From an uncultured Pelagibacteraceae bacterium (lineage in GTDB: Bacteria > Pseudomonadota > Alphaproteobacteria > Pelagibacterales > Pelagibacteraceae), in contig CACKWM010000006.1 of NCBI GenBank assembly GCA_902603905.1, forward strand, positions 1 to 54,528: DNA of 54,528 nucleotides, read 5' to 3'. Below are positions 22,762 through 34,837 of this stretch, in pieces. The number at the start of each line of letters is the position of its first letter. The first letter of the stretch is position 1. The translations under genes and the position numbers were made by a program. A model generated the notes under the pieces. It did not search any database, had not been told where the DNA came from, and saw nothing but the letters and a program-made list of their open reading frames with translations.

Positions 22762-24162
22762 ATGGCAGAAAAATTTCAAGCAGTTGTTATAGGCGGGGGG
22801 CCTGGTGGATATGTTTGTGCAATTAGGCTTGCTCAGCTTGGTATTAAAACTGCATGTATAGAATCAAGAGGAACTTTAGGAGGAACATGTCTAAATGTCG
22901 GGTGTATACCCTCAAAAAGCCTATTAAATCTTTCCGAAAATTATTTTAGAGCAAAAAATTTTTCAAACTTAGGAATAGAAATTGAAAAAATTAATCTGAA
23001 TCTTAAAAAAATGATGCAAAACAAAGATCAAGCTGTAAACACTTTAACTAAAGGAATAGAATTTTTATTTAAAAAAAATAAAGTTACTTATTATAAGGGG
23101 ATAGCAAGCTTTAAATCAATTAATCAAATTTCCATAGTTGATCATAAAAATAAAAAAACAGTTATAGAGACAGAAAAAACAATAATTAGTACAGGTTCCG
23201 AAGCAGTTTCATTACCAGGTATTAAGTTTGATGAAAAAGTAATTATTTCTTCAACAGGCGCCTTATCATTAAATTCAGTTCCTAAGAAAATGGTTGTAGT
23301 TGGAGGAGGCTATATAGGTTTAGAAATGGGATCTGTATGGTCTAGGTTGGGCGCCGAAGTTCATGTGATTGAATTTTTAGATCATATAATTCCAGGCATG
23401 GATAAAGGAATTTCAAAAGAATTTATAAAAATTTTAGAAAAACAGGGAATAAACTTCCATTTAGAAACAAAAGTAAATTCAATTAAAAAAAACAACAACA
23501 GTGCAAATGTACTAACAACAAGTAAAAATGGTAAAAAAATTGATTTTGATTGTGATGTTGTTTTAATTTCTGTAGGTAGAAAACCTAATACCAAAAATTT
23601 AAATTTAGAAGCAGTAGGTATACTGCTTGATAATAAAAAAAGAATTGAAGTAAATAATAATTTTCAAACAAATGTAGATAGTATTTATGCAATTGGCGAC
23701 GTTATAAAAGGACCTATGTTAGCTCATAAAGCTGAAGAAGAAGGAGTAGCAATAGCCGAATTAATAGCAGGCCAATCTGGCCATGTTAATTATGATACTA
23801 TTCCAGGAGTTATTTATACTTTTCCAGAAGTTGCTTCTATTGGAAAAACTGAAGAAGAACTAAAAGATCTCAATATAAAATATAAAATTGGAAAATTTAC
23901 ATTTATGGCAAATTCAAGAGCTAAGGCGATAAATGAAACAGATGGGTTTGTAAAAATTCTTGCAGATGAAAAAACGGACAAAGTTTTAGGCACACATATA
24001 ATAGGACCAAATGCAGGTGAAATGATTGCTGAAATAGCGATTGCTATGGAATTTGGTGCGAGTTCTGAGGATATTGCAAGAACTTGTCATGCTCATCCAA
24101 CTTTTTCAGAGGCTATAAAAGAAGCAGCATTATCAGTAGATAAAAGACCAATACACTCTTAA
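22762..24162 (+). CDS. lpdA: Dihydrolipoamide dehydrogenase (E3)
   Basis: This FAD/NAD disulfide oxidoreductase reoxidises the lipoyl arms of 2-oxoacid dehydrogenase complexes. The 466-aa protein has the FAD fold GGGPGGYVCA near residue 11, redox-active C43 and C48 in GGTCLNVGCIPSKS, a second Rossmann motif VVVGGGYIGLEMGSVW, and the C-terminal catalytic pair H445 and E450 in HAHPTFSEA. It starts directly at the end of sucB, so it most likely serves the oxoglutarate complex, though it could be shared with pyruvate dehydrogenase or the glycine cleavage system. Confidence 0.97.
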   Translation: MAEKFQAVVIGGGPGGYVCAIRLAQLGIKTACIESRGTLGGTCLNVGCIPSKSLLNLSENYFRAKNFSNLGIEIEKINLNLKKMMQNKDQAVNTLTKGIEFLFKKNKVTYYKGIASFKSINQISIVDHKNKKTVIETEKTIISTGSEAVSLPGIKFDEKVIISSTGALSLNSVPKKMVVVGGGYIGLEMGSVWSRLGAEVHVIEFLDHIIPGMDKGISKEFIKILEKQGINFHLETKVNSIKKNNNSANVLTTSKNGKKIDFDCDVVLISVGRKPNTKNLNLEAVGILLDNKKRIEVNNNFQTNVDSIYAIGDVIKGPMLAHKAEEEGVAIAELIAGQSGHVNYDTIPGVIYTFPEVASIGKTEEELKDLNIKYKIGKFTFMANSRAKAINETDGFVKILADEKTDKVLGTHIIGPNAGEMIAEIAIAMEFGASSEDIARTCHAHPTFSEAIKEAALSVDKRPIHS

Positions 24163-24178
24163 TATATTTTCATATTAT

Positions 24179-26143
24179 ATGAGCATGAAGGTACCGATTC
24201 TTTTACCTAATATTTTTAATCATCCGTTTACATACGAATCATCTCATTTAAATTTAAAAATTGGTGATTATGTCACTGTTCCTTTTGGGAAATCAAAACT
24301 AACTGGAGTTGTTTGGGATCAATTTGAAAAAAATACAAATAAAAAGTATGTAATAAAAAAAGTAATAGAAAAACTTCAAATTCCATCTTTAAAAAAAAAT
24401 ACCATTAAATTTCTTAATTGGTTTTCAGAATATAATATGGTTCCAAAAGGAATGGCATTAAAATTATTGTTATTAAACAGTAGTGCTATTGAGAAATTTC
24501 CAAAAAAAAAATATGAATTATTTAAATCGGAAATAAAAAAAAACAATATTAAACTTTCAAAAGAGCAGGAAATAAGTTTAAAAAAAATGAATATACATAA
24601 TGAAAAATTCAGAGTTCATGTATTACAGGGTACTACTGGATCAGGAAAAACAATTGTTTATTTTCAGGCCCTAAAACAGTTAATTAAAAAAGGTTTTCAA
24701 GTTTTAATTATGTTGCCTGAAATTGGTTTAACAGGACAATTTGAAAAAAAATTTATTGAATTTTTTGGATTTAGGCCTGCAGTTTGGCATTCAGGCATAT
24801 CAAAAAAAAATAAAGAAATAATTTGGAGTGGGATTTCGAATGGAGAAATTAGGGTTGTTATAGGGGCTAGATCATCTTTATTTTTACCATTTAAAAAATT
24901 AGGTTTAATTATTGTAGATGAAGAGCACGATCAATCTTTCAAACAAGATGAAGGAGTAATCTATAATGCAAGAGACATGGCCATCTCAAGAGCTTCATTT
25001 GAAAATATACCAGTAAATTTAATTACAGCTGTACCATCAATTGAAACTTATGATAATATTAAAAAAGGAAAATATAGCTTTTCTAAGATTGAAAAGAGAT
25101 ATCAAAATGCATCTCTACCAAATTATGAAATTATAAATTTAAATAATACAAAACTTGAAACTCAATCATGGTTATCAAAAGAAATTATTCAAAAAGTTAA
25201 TTTACATCTTGAAAAAAATGACCAAATTTTATTTTTTTTAAATCGTAGAGGATTTTCACCATATGTTTTATGTAAGAAGTGTTTAGAAAGCTATTCATGT
25301 CCAAATTGTTCAATAAATTTAGTATATCACAAACATAAACAAAATTTACTATGTCATTATTGTGGATATAAAGCTAAACTAGGTAGAGATTGCAGCAAAC
25401 AAGGTAGATGTGATTTTGTTTTTAGTGGACCTGGTGTAGAAAGAATTTTCGAAGAAGTAAAAAAAAATTTTCCAGAAAAAAAATCTATAATTTTTTCAAG
25501 CGACACAATGAATAAAAAAAACTCTTCAGAAATATTAGAAAAAATAATAAATAATGAAATTAAAATTTTAATTGGAACTCAACTTATTTCTAAAGGATTT
25601 CATTTTCCTAATTTAAATTGCATTGTTGTTATTGACATTGATTTATCTTCTCAGGGTCATGATTTACGAGGTGCTGAAAAAAATTTACAATTATATCATC
25701 AACTTTCAGGAAGAGCTGGTAGAACTGGAAAACCTTCAACAGTTTATTTTCAAACATATAATCTTAATACTAAAATGATTTCTGATATTACAAATAAAAA
25801 TCCAGATATATTTTTAAATAAGGAGCTAGAAATAAGAAAGTTAAATGACTTACCTCCATTTCAAAGATTTATTGCATTAATAATTACAGGAAAAAAAGAA
25901 AATTATCTTGAACAAGAAGCTATTAAATTTAAGAATTTTATTATGAACTCAGTTGAGGGAAAAGTTCTTGGCCCAGTTAGCGCACCTATTTCTAGAATAA
26001 AAAGAAAATTTAGAGCCAGATTACTTATAAGAGGTAAAAAATCTCTTAAAGTTCAAAATTCACTAACTAAAATTATTTCAAAATATAAATTTCCAAGTGG
26101 AATAAAACTAACAGTTGATGTTGACCCAATTAATTTCAATTAA
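24179..26143 (+). CDS. priA: Primosomal replication restart helicase PriA
   Basis: PriA reloads the replisome at stalled forks. The 654-aa protein is shorter than the E. coli protein (732 aa). An N-terminal DNA-binding part (1-100) precedes the helicase with Walker A GTTGSGKT at residues 151-158 and the DEEH box VDEEHDQSF. Zinc-binding cysteines follow (CKKCLESYSCPNC, then CHYCG and later C residues in GRDCSKQGRC). The C-terminal helicase lobe has LIGTQLISKGFHFPN and SGRAGRTGKP. Two in-frame ATGs (24179 and 24185) are possible starts. It separates the TCA and ATP synthase clusters. Confidence 0.95.
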   Translation: MSMKVPILLPNIFNHPFTYESSHLNLKIGDYVTVPFGKSKLTGVVWDQFEKNTNKKYVIKKVIEKLQIPSLKKNTIKFLNWFSEYNMVPKGMALKLLLLNSSAIEKFPKKKYELFKSEIKKNNIKLSKEQEISLKKMNIHNEKFRVHVLQGTTGSGKTIVYFQALKQLIKKGFQVLIMLPEIGLTGQFEKKFIEFFGFRPAVWHSGISKKNKEIIWSGISNGEIRVVIGARSSLFLPFKKLGLIIVDEEHDQSFKQDEGVIYNARDMAISRASFENIPVNLITAVPSIETYDNIKKGKYSFSKIEKRYQNASLPNYEIINLNNTKLETQSWLSKEIIQKVNLHLEKNDQILFFLNRRGFSPYVLCKKCLESYSCPNCSINLVYHKHKQNLLCHYCGYKAKLGRDCSKQGRCDFVFSGPGVERIFEEVKKNFPEKKSIIFSSDTMNKKNSSEILEKIINNEIKILIGTQLISKGFHFPNLNCIVVIDIDLSSQGHDLRGAEKNLQLYHQLSGRAGRTGKPSTVYFQTYNLNTKMISDITNKNPDIFLNKELEIRKLNDLPPFQRFIALIITGKKENYLEQEAIKFKNFIMNSVEGKVLGPVSAPISRIKRKFRARLLIRGKKSLKVQNSLTKIISKYKFPSGIKLTVDVDPINFN

Positions 26144-26178
26144 TCCCGTAAAAAAAGGAACTTTACACAATGTCTCAC

Positions 26179-26207
26179 TTGAAGACGTTACACTCATATG
26201 CTAATTA
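26179..26207 (+). promoter_or_regulatory. Weak candidate promoter ahead of atpH
   Basis: The 109-bp gap between priA and atpH holds TTGAAG at 26179-26184 and TAATTA at 26202-26207, 17 nt apart. The -10 is a poor match, so this is tentative. The gap is otherwise unassigned and is the natural place for an atp promoter. Confidence 0.3.
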
Positions 26208-26252
26208 AATTCAAATTTTAACAAATCTTCAATTATTAATAAGGGATATAAA

Positions 26253-26810
26253 TTGAGCAAAAGCAAAGGTTTTTCAGATACTTCAGTTGGCAGATACTCT
26301 TTGGCGCTATATGAGCTTGCAGAAGAAAGCAATTCTATTAATGAAATAGAGAAAGATTCTTTATCAATCATTGAATTAATATCTAATAGTGATGATTTTA
26401 ATTTGCTTATAAAAGATCCAACTAATAAAAAAGAAGATCAACTTAAAGTATTATTAAAAATATCTGAAAAATTTAAAATTAATAATTTATTAACTAAATT
26501 TTTAAGTTTTTTAATCTTTAAAAGAAGATTTTTTTATGTTGAAAAAATATTAAAAAATTTTATTGAAACTTGTTCAAAAAAAAGGGGCGAAATAAAAGCA
26601 GAACTTACTTCTGCAAAAGAACTTACTGAAAAAGAAATTAATAGTATTAAAGAAGAATTAAATAAAAACTTTAGTTCAAAAATAAAATTAAACTACAAGT
26701 ATGATCCAGGTTTAATTGGAGGTTTAGTTGTACAAGTAGGCAGTACGATGGTTGATACTTCTCTTAAAAATAAATTACAACAAATTAAACATAGAATGAT
26801 AGAGGCTTAA
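26253..26810 (+). CDS. atpH: ATP synthase F1 delta subunit
   Basis: The delta (OSCP-like) subunit links the F1 head to the peripheral stalk. It is 185 aa, a normal length. The N-terminal helical part opens with GRYSLALYELAEE, and the C-terminal signature YDPGLIGGLVVQVGSTMVDTSL matches the family. The start is a TTG at 26253, supported by AAGGGA at 26241-26246 with 6-nt spacing and by the position of the conserved N-terminus. It begins the F1 operon atpHAGDC; the Fo genes are not in the window. Confidence 0.94.
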   Translation: MSKSKGFSDTSVGRYSLALYELAEESNSINEIEKDSLSIIELISNSDDFNLLIKDPTNKKEDQLKVLLKISEKFKINNLLTKFLSFLIFKRRFFYVEKILKNFIETCSKKRGEIKAELTSAKELTEKEINSIKEELNKNFSSKIKLNYKYDPGLIGGLVVQVGSTMVDTSLKNKLQQIKHRMIEA

Positions 26811-28346
26811 ATGGAAATAAATCCATCAGAAGTAACAAAAATATTAAAAGAGCAAATAAAAAAATTTGGAAATAAAGCTGAAGTAACTGAAGTTGGACAA
26901 GTTTTGTCTGTAGGAGATGGTATTGCTAGAATATACGGTTTAGATAATGTTCAAGCTGGCGAAATGGTAGAATTTGCTGATGGCTCTAAAGGAATGGCTT
27001 TAAACTTAGAAAGTGAAAATGTGGGAGTTGTTATTTTTGGAGATGATAGAGCAATTAAAGAAGGAGATACTGTAAAAAGAACTGGAGCTATTGTTGACAC
27101 ACCGGTAGGAAAAGAATTACTTGGAAGAGTTGTTGATGGATTGGGAAATCCAATAGATGGAAAAGGTGCTCTAGATAAATCAGTTAAAAAAAGCAGAGTT
27201 GAAGTAAAAGCTCCTGGTATAATTCCAAGAAAATCTGTTAGTGAACCAATGCAAACAGGTCTTAAATCAGTTGATAGTCTTGTACCAATTGGTAGAGGAC
27301 AAAGAGAATTAATTATTGGTGATAGACAGACTGGAAAAACAGCAGTTGCGATAGATGCAATAATAAACCAAAAAAAAATAAATGAATCTGGTGATGAAAA
27401 GCAAAAATTATATTGTGTATATGTAGCAATTGGACAGAAAAGATCTACTGTTAGACAAATTGAAAAAACTTTAGAAGAAGCTGGAGCAATGGAATATACC
27501 ACAATAGTAGCCGCTACAGCATCGGATGCTGCACCACTTCAATTTTTAGCACCTTACACTGGTTGTGCCATGGGTGAATATTTCAGAGATAATGGAATGC
27601 ATGCTTTAATTATATATGACGATTTATCTAAACAAGCTGTTGCTTACAGGCAAATGTCTTTATTGTTAAGAAGACCTCCAGGAAGAGAAGCTTATCCAGG
27701 AGATGTATTTTATTTACACAGCAGATTACTTGAACGAGCAGCTAAACTTAGCGACGAACATGGTGGAGGATCATTAACAGCTCTTCCAATAATAGAAACA
27801 CAAGGAGGTGATGTTTCAGCCTTCATCCCAACTAATGTTATATCAATTACAGATGGTCAAATATTTCTTGAGACAAACTTATTCAACCAAGGTATCAGAC
27901 CTGCAATTAACGTAGGATTATCAGTATCTAGAGTTGGATCTTCAGCACAGACTAAAGCCATGAAGAAAGTATCAGGATCTATGAAATTAGAACTTGCTCA
28001 ATATAGAGAAATGGCCGCTTTTGCTCAGTTTGGTTCAGACTTAGACGCATCTACACAAAAACTTTTAAACAGAGGATCAAAATTAACTGAACTTTTAAAA
28101 CAGAAACAATACTCACCAATGACAGTTGCAGAACAAGTAATTTCAGTTTTTTGTGGAGTTAGAGGTTATTTAGATGATGTTGAAAACAAAGATATTGCAA
28201 ATTTTGAAGCTAAAATTATTGAAAAATGTAAGTCTGAAAAACCTGAAATTATAGAATCTATTTCTAGCTCAGGAAAACTAGAAGAAGATTCTGAAAAACT
28301 ACTAGTAGAAGTAATAACAAATTTAAAAAAAAACTTTAATTCTTAA
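26811..28346 (+). CDS. atpA: ATP synthase F1 alpha subunit
   Basis: The non-catalytic nucleotide-binding subunit of F1, 511 aa. Walker A is GDRQTGKT at residues 170-177. Also visible are [40 protein letters not shown] and the family signature [17 protein letters not shown] with the catalytic-interface Arg. It starts directly after the atpH stop and is followed by atpG after 3 nt. Confidence 0.99.
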   Translation: MEINPSEVTKILKEQIKKFGNKAEVTEVGQVLSVGDGIARIYGLDNVQAGEMVEFADGSKGMALNLESENVGVVIFGDDRAIKEGDTVKRTGAIVDTPVGKELLGRVVDGLGNPIDGKGALDKSVKKSRVEVKAPGIIPRKSVSEPMQTGLKSVDSLVPIGRGQRELIIGDRQTGKTAVAIDAIINQKKINESGDEKQKLYCVYVAIGQKRSTVRQIEKTLEEAGAMEYTTIVAATASDAAPLQFLAPYTGCAMGEYFRDNGMHALIIYDDLSKQAVAYRQMSLLLRRPPGREAYPGDVFYLHSRLLERAAKLSDEHGGGSLTALPIIETQGGDVSAFIPTNVISITDGQIFLETNLFNQGIRPAINVGLSVSRVGSSAQTKAMKKVSGSMKLELAQYREMAAFAQFGSDLDASTQKLLNRGSKLTELLKQKQYSPMTVAEQVISVFCGVRGYLDDVENKDIANFEAKIIEKCKSEKPEIIESISSSGKLEEDSEKLLVEVITNLKKNFNS

Positions 28347-28349
28347 AAA

Positions 28350-30648
<2,299 letters not shown>

Positions 30649-30649
<1 letters not shown>

Positions 30650-31050
30650 TGAGCAATTCTTTTAAATTGGACATAGTAAACCCAGAAAAATCCTTCTTAT
30701 CAAAAGAAGATGTCACTGAAGTAATAGTGCCTGCATTTGAAGGCGATATGGGTTTTTTAAAAGATCACATATCTATAATTTCATTTTTAAAACCAGGCTT
30801 GTTAAAAGTTATAGATGCTACTGCTGCTGAAGAAACGTATTATGTTGAAGACGGAATAATAGAATTTAAAAACAATTGTCTGTCAGTATTAACAAGTAAT
30901 ATTTTTGATATTAAAAAAATGGATAAAAATAAAGTAAAAGATATTCTGACTGAAGCAGAAAAAGATTCGAAAAATAATGGTATTTCGGATCAAGCAAAAT
31001 ATCTAGTTGATCAAAAAATTGAAGTTTTAAAATCTTTAACTCTAAATTAA
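30649..31050 (+). CDS. atpC: ATP synthase F1 epsilon subunit
   Basis: Epsilon couples rotation and restrains ATP hydrolysis. The 133-aa protein has the N-terminal beta-sandwich (FKLDIVNPEKSFLSKEDVTEVIVPAFEGDMGFLKDHI) and a short helical C-terminal part. The start ATG shares one base with the atpD stop. At the 3' end its TAA overlaps the rppH stop on the other strand in a shared TTAA at 31047-31050. Confidence 0.95.
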
Positions 31051-31523
31051 TTTAAAATTTTTTTTATCTCAGATGTTAGTTTTTTATAAACTTCTAGTTT
31101 AAATGGTACGGCTATCTCAGTAAGATTTTCCAAATCTATCCATTTCCAATCTAAAAACTCAGGATGCTTTGTTTTAATGTTAATTTCTGATTTATCTCCG
31201 GTAAATCTCATAATAAACCACTTTTGTTTTTGTCCTCTAAATTTACCTTTCCAAATAATTCCTATTAAATTATCAGGCAAAATATAAGTAAAATTGCCTT
31301 CAATTTCTTTAATTAGTTTTATATTGGTAATACTGGTTTCTTCTTTTAATTCTCTTAATGCTGCAGTATAAAAATCTTCACCTTTATCAATACCTCCTTG
31401 TGGCATTTGCCAGAAATTCTTAGGATTATCTATTCTTTTTGCAACAAATATTTTATTTTCTTTATTTAATAAAATAATTCCAACACCACTTCTTAGTGGT
31501 AGTTTTTTATATTCTTCTTTCAT
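31047..31523 (-). CDS. rppH: RNA pyrophosphohydrolase (Nudix)
   Basis: RppH removes pyrophosphate from mRNA 5' ends and so triggers decay; older names are NudH or (di)nucleoside polyphosphate hydrolase. The 158-aa protein has an intact Nudix box from G43 to E62, with GGIDKGE followed by RELKEE. LPLRSGVGIILLNKENKIFVAKR and NFWQMPQGGI are family hallmarks. It is the last gene of the long - strand operon, 2 nt after ctpA. Confidence 0.93.
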   Translation of the reverse strand: MKEEYKKLPLRSGVGIILLNKENKIFVAKRIDNPKNFWQMPQGGIDKGEDFYTAALRELKEETSITNIKLIKEIEGNFTYILPDNLIGIIWKGKFRGQKQKWFIMRFTGDKSEINIKTKHPEFLDWKWIDLENLTEIAVPFKLEVYKKLTSEIKKILN

Positions 31524-31525
31524 AT

Positions 31526-32668
31526 TTATCCGTTAAGAAGTCTTAGAGCAAAATTTAATTGGTTATCAGTTTCACTATTGATTACAAAAGCATCCGAACT
31601 TTCTTCAATCTCGATATCAGGAGTTATGCCAACTTCAGAAATAGAGTTGCCAGAAGGTAAGTAATATTTTGAAATTGTTAATCTTATTGCTCCATTATTT
31701 TTTAATGGAATTATTGACTGCACAGATCCTTTTCCATAACTATTTTCACCTATCAGAATAGCTCTTTTATGCTCTTTTAAAGCTCCAGCTACAATTTCAG
31801 ATGCAGATGCAGATCCATAATTAATTAATACTATTAAAGTTTTGCCATCAATAAGATCACCTTTTTTAGAAAACCATTTTCTATTTTCTGAGCTCTTTCT
31901 ACTTTTTGTTGATACAATTTCACCATAATCTAAAAAAAAATCTGAAATTTTAATAGCTTGTGATAACAATCCTCCAGGATTATTTCTTAAATCTAAAATG
32001 TAACCTTTTATTTTTTTTTCTTTTTCAATTTCCTTAATTTTTTTTTTTATTTGCTTGCTGCTATTTTCGTTGAAGGAAGTTAGTCTTAAGTAGCCAATTT
32101 TGTCTTCTATTATTTTTGATTTAACTGATTCAATTTCTATAATTTCTCTAGTTATATTAAAAATTATAGCTTTTTTTTCTCCCACTCTTCTAACTGTAAT
32201 TTCAATATCAGTACCAACTGGCCCTCTCATCAGGTCTACAGCTTCGCTTAATGATTTACCTTGCACCTGCATATCATTAATTTTTACTATGTAGTCTCCA
32301 GCTTTTATACCAACTTTAGATGCAGGTGAATTATCAATTGGCGAAATGACCTTAACAACACCAGATTCCATTCCTACTTCGATTCCCAATCCTCCAAATT
32401 TTCCACTTGTTTCAGTTTGCATGTTGTCAAACATTTCTGGTGACATATAAGATGAGTAAGGATCTAAAGATTGTAATACACCATTTATTGCAGCATCCAT
32501 TACTTCACTTTGATTAACTTCATCAACATATTCTTTATTAATTTTCTCTAAAACTTCGCTAAATAAATCGATTTTTTGGTAAATATTCTCTTCATTATTT
32601 GAAAAACTTTTATTTAGGAATAGAATTGAAAAAAGAATAATAAATAAAATTTTTTTACATTTAATCAT
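31526..32668 (-). CDS. ctpA: Periplasmic C-terminal processing protease (S41)
   Basis: A carboxyl-terminal processing serine protease of 380 aa. Residues 1-24 form a signal peptide (Lys-rich start, then LFIILFSILFL and a short polar end). A PDZ domain spans about 90-165 (GGLGIEVGM, IKAGDYIVKIND). The catalytic Ser/Lys dyad is S288 in GSASASE and K313 in GENSYGKGSVQ. It acts in the periplasm on C-termini of envelope proteins. It overlaps rsfS by 4 nt. Many alphaproteobacteria have an M23 peptidase next to ctpA; here the neighbour is rsfS instead. Confidence 0.94.
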   Translation of the reverse strand: MIKCKKILFIILFSILFLNKSFSNNEENIYQKIDLFSEVLEKINKEYVDEVNQSEVMDAAINGVLQSLDPYSSYMSPEMFDNMQTETSGKFGGLGIEVGMESGVVKVISPIDNSPASKVGIKAGDYIVKINDMQVQGKSLSEAVDLMRGPVGTDIEITVRRVGEKKAIIFNITREIIEIESVKSKIIEDKIGYLRLTSFNENSSKQIKKKIKEIEKEKKIKGYILDLRNNPGGLLSQAIKISDFFLDYGEIVSTKSRKSSENRKWFSKKGDLIDGKTLIVLINYGSASASEIVAGALKEHKRAILIGENSYGKGSVQSIIPLKNNGAIRLTISKYYLPSGNSISEVGITPDIEIEESSDAFVINSETDNQLNFALRLLNG

Positions 32669-33015
32669 ATTAATATTTTTTCTTTTGGAATAAGTTCAGA
32701 CCACATTTTTTCTAATTCATAAAACTTTCTTTTTTCTGGATTAAAAATATGAACTATTACGTCCATTCCATCTATTAGTTTCCAATCATTACTATCTTTT
32801 CCTTCTATTTTACAATTTTGAATTCCATTACTTTTAAATTTTTCTAATACTTGTTCTGATAATGACTGAATATGTCTTGACGAGGTACCACTAGCAATTA
32901 TCATGTAATCAGCGATAGAACCTTTATTTTCAAGGCTAATACTTACTATGTCGAAGGCTTTATTTGAATCCAGTGTATTTAAGATTTTTTTTTTGAGTTC
33001 AGAAATTTTGTCCAT
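32665..33015 (-). CDS. rsfS: Ribosomal silencing factor RsfS
   Basis: RsfS binds L14 and blocks subunit joining during starvation. The 116-aa protein is full length and has the DUF143/Iojap signature: KAFDIVSISLENKGSIADYMIIASGTSSRHI in the first half, then EGKDSNDWKLIDGMDVIVHIF. It lies between nadD and ctpA. The nadD-rsfS pairing is conserved in many bacteria. Confidence 0.95.
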   Translation of the reverse strand: MDKISELKKKILNTLDSNKAFDIVSISLENKGSIADYMIIASGTSSRHIQSLSEQVLEKFKSNGIQNCKIEGKDSNDWKLIDGMDVIVHIFNPEKRKFYELEKMWSELIPKEKILI

Positions 33016-33038
33016 TAATTATCAAAATCTTATCAAAT

Positions 33039-33569
33039 TTATCTCAATTGAGAAGATGAAATATTAACTTTTTTAAATTTAATAAACTTTAAGTTCTTTT
33101 GTTTTAGTCGTTTATATGTAATTGATTTCAAAGACTTTGCTTTATAACCCTGCCTGTCAAAGACAAGAATATTACATTTTTGTGAAATCAATTCCCATTT
33201 GTGCCATTTATGGAATTTAATGAGATTGTCAGCTCCCATTATAAAATGAATATTTAATTTTTTGTCCTTTTTTTTTATATGGTTTATTAAATCAATTGTT
33301 TTATTAGATTTAATTTTATCTTCAAAAAATTTAATTTTTATAAATTTATTTATACCAATAATTTTTTTTGCAAGTTTGATTCTAGTGATCAATTTTATTT
33401 TGCTTTTTTTTTTAAAAGGATTTTTTTTTGTTATTGCCCATATAATATAGCTAAGTTTATATTTTTGTTTCGCCTGTTTTGAAATTTCTAAGTGACCTTT
33501 GTGCGCTGGATCAAAAGTTCCTCCTAATATACCAATTTTTTTATTTTTTTTTTTAAATAGTTTTTTCAA
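33039..33569 (-). CDS. nadD: Nicotinate-nucleotide adenylyltransferase, short C-terminus
   Basis: NadD joins nicotinate mononucleotide and ATP to deamido-NAD. The 176-aa protein shows GGTFDPAHKGH at residues 16-26, the nucleotidyltransferase HxGH-type motif, and HFIMGADNLIKFHKWHKW in the middle. It ends immediately after the second nucleotide-binding motif NISSSQLR (169-176). Homologues usually continue about 20 residues with a terminal helix, so the end looks clipped, though the active site appears complete. It is surrounded by proA (3 nt) and rsfS (23 nt). Confidence 0.9.
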   Translation of the reverse strand: MKKLFKKKNKKIGILGGTFDPAHKGHLEISKQAKQKYKLSYIIWAITKKNPFKKKSKIKLITRIKLAKKIIGINKFIKIKFFEDKIKSNKTIDLINHIKKKDKKLNIHFIMGADNLIKFHKWHKWELISQKCNILVFDRQGYKAKSLKSITYKRLKQKNLKFIKFKKVNISSSQLR

Positions 33570-33572
33570 AAA

Positions 33573-34835
33573 TTATTTCCTTATTTGTCCTTTTCCTTCT
33601 AAAATATATTTATAAGTAGTAAGCTGATTAAGTCCGATTGGACCTCGTGGATGAAGCTTACCAGTTGATATACCAACTTCAGCACCAAATCCAAATTCTC
33701 CACCATCAGCAAACTGTGTTGAGGCATTATGAATTGCTATAGAGCTTTTTACGTTTGAAAGAAATTTTTTAGCAGTTTTTTTATTTTTTGTTACTATTGA
33801 ATCTGTATGAGAAGAGCCATATTTATTTATATGATTAATAGCTTCAGTTACGCCATTTACACTTTTTACAGAAATTGTGGGTGAAAGATATTCTGTATTC
33901 CAATCTTTTTCTTTTGCAATTTTCATTTTTCCAGAAATAAATTTTTTTATAGATTTATCGCCTATGATTTTGCATCCTATTTTATTTAGTTGATCTAATA
34001 TTGGTTTGCAGTGCGTTTTTAGGCACATTTTATCTATTAATAAAGTTTCGGCAGCTCCACAAATACTAACATTTCGCATTTTTGAATTTTTTACAACTTT
34101 AATTGCTGTACTTAAGTTTGCGTCTTTGTCTACAAAGACATGACATAACCCTTCATAATGACCAATGATTGAAACCGAAGATTTTTTCAAAACTTTTTTC
34201 ACTAACCCTTTGCCTCCTCTTGGTATTATTAAATCGATATAATTTTTCATACTAGCCAAAAGATAATCAACATGTGTTCTGTCTCTACTTTCAACAAATT
34301 GGACACAGTTTTCATCACATTTTTTCTTTTTCAAGGCTCTTTTAAAAAGTTTGGCTAAAACTTTATTAGAATGAAATGCTTCTGAACCTCCACGTAAAAT
34401 TACTACATTTCCACTTTTAAAACATAAAGCTGAAACATCAGAGGTTACATTTGGTCTACTTTCATAAATTACACCAATTATACCAATTGGTATTGACACT
34501 TTTTTTATAATTAAACCATTTGGTCTTTTCCAAGAAGATAAAGTTTTTCCAACAGGATCTTTAAAGATTATGATTTTTTCTATTGAATTTCTAATTTGTT
34601 TAATTTTTTTACTGTTTAATTTAAGCCTATCAATCATACTATTTTTAATATTTTTAGATTTTGCTTTAAATATGTCTTTTTTGTTTGCGTTTAAAATTAA
34701 TTTCTCATTTTTTTTTAAGTACTGAATAAATTGCCTTAAAACAGAATTTTTTTTATTGATACTTAAGTTAGATAAATTCAAGGAGGCAGTTTTTGCCTTT
34801 TCACCTATTTTTTTCATGTATAAATTTTTATTCAT
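33573..34835 (-). CDS. proA: Gamma-glutamyl phosphate reductase
   Basis: ProA reduces glutamyl-5-phosphate to glutamate-5-semialdehyde with NADPH, the second step of proline synthesis. At 420 aa it is full length. Motifs are PIGIIGVIYESRPNVTSD at about 116-133, LRGGSEAFHSN and the catalytic C259 in NVSICGAAETLLID, with ADGGEFGFGAEVGISTGKLHPRGP near the end. It lies 2 nt after proB. Confidence 0.97.
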   Translation of the reverse strand: MNKNLYMKKIGEKAKTASLNLSNLSINKKNSVLRQFIQYLKKNEKLILNANKKDIFKAKSKNIKNSMIDRLKLNSKKIKQIRNSIEKIIIFKDPVGKTLSSWKRPNGLIIKKVSIPIGIIGVIYESRPNVTSDVSALCFKSGNVVILRGGSEAFHSNKVLAKLFKRALKKKKCDENCVQFVESRDRTHVDYLLASMKNYIDLIIPRGGKGLVKKVLKKSSVSIIGHYEGLCHVFVDKDANLSTAIKVVKNSKMRNVSICGAAETLLIDKMCLKTHCKPILDQLNKIGCKIIGDKSIKKFISGKMKIAKEKDWNTEYLSPTISVKSVNGVTEAINHINKYGSSHTDSIVTKNKKTAKKFLSNVKSSIAIHNASTQFADGGEFGFGAEVGISTGKLHPRGPIGLNQLTTYKYILEGKGQIRK

Positions 34836-34837
34836 TT

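Noticed and set aside
26144-26252. Small gene or RNA between priA and atpH
   Set aside because: No open frame of useful length, no stable stem and no tRNA features; only a weak promoter candidate and the atpH ribosome-binding site.
26951-27502. 183-codon open frame antisense to atpA
   Set aside because: It mirrors the conserved atpA coding sequence, has no family-like features and arises from codon bias; atpA is certain.
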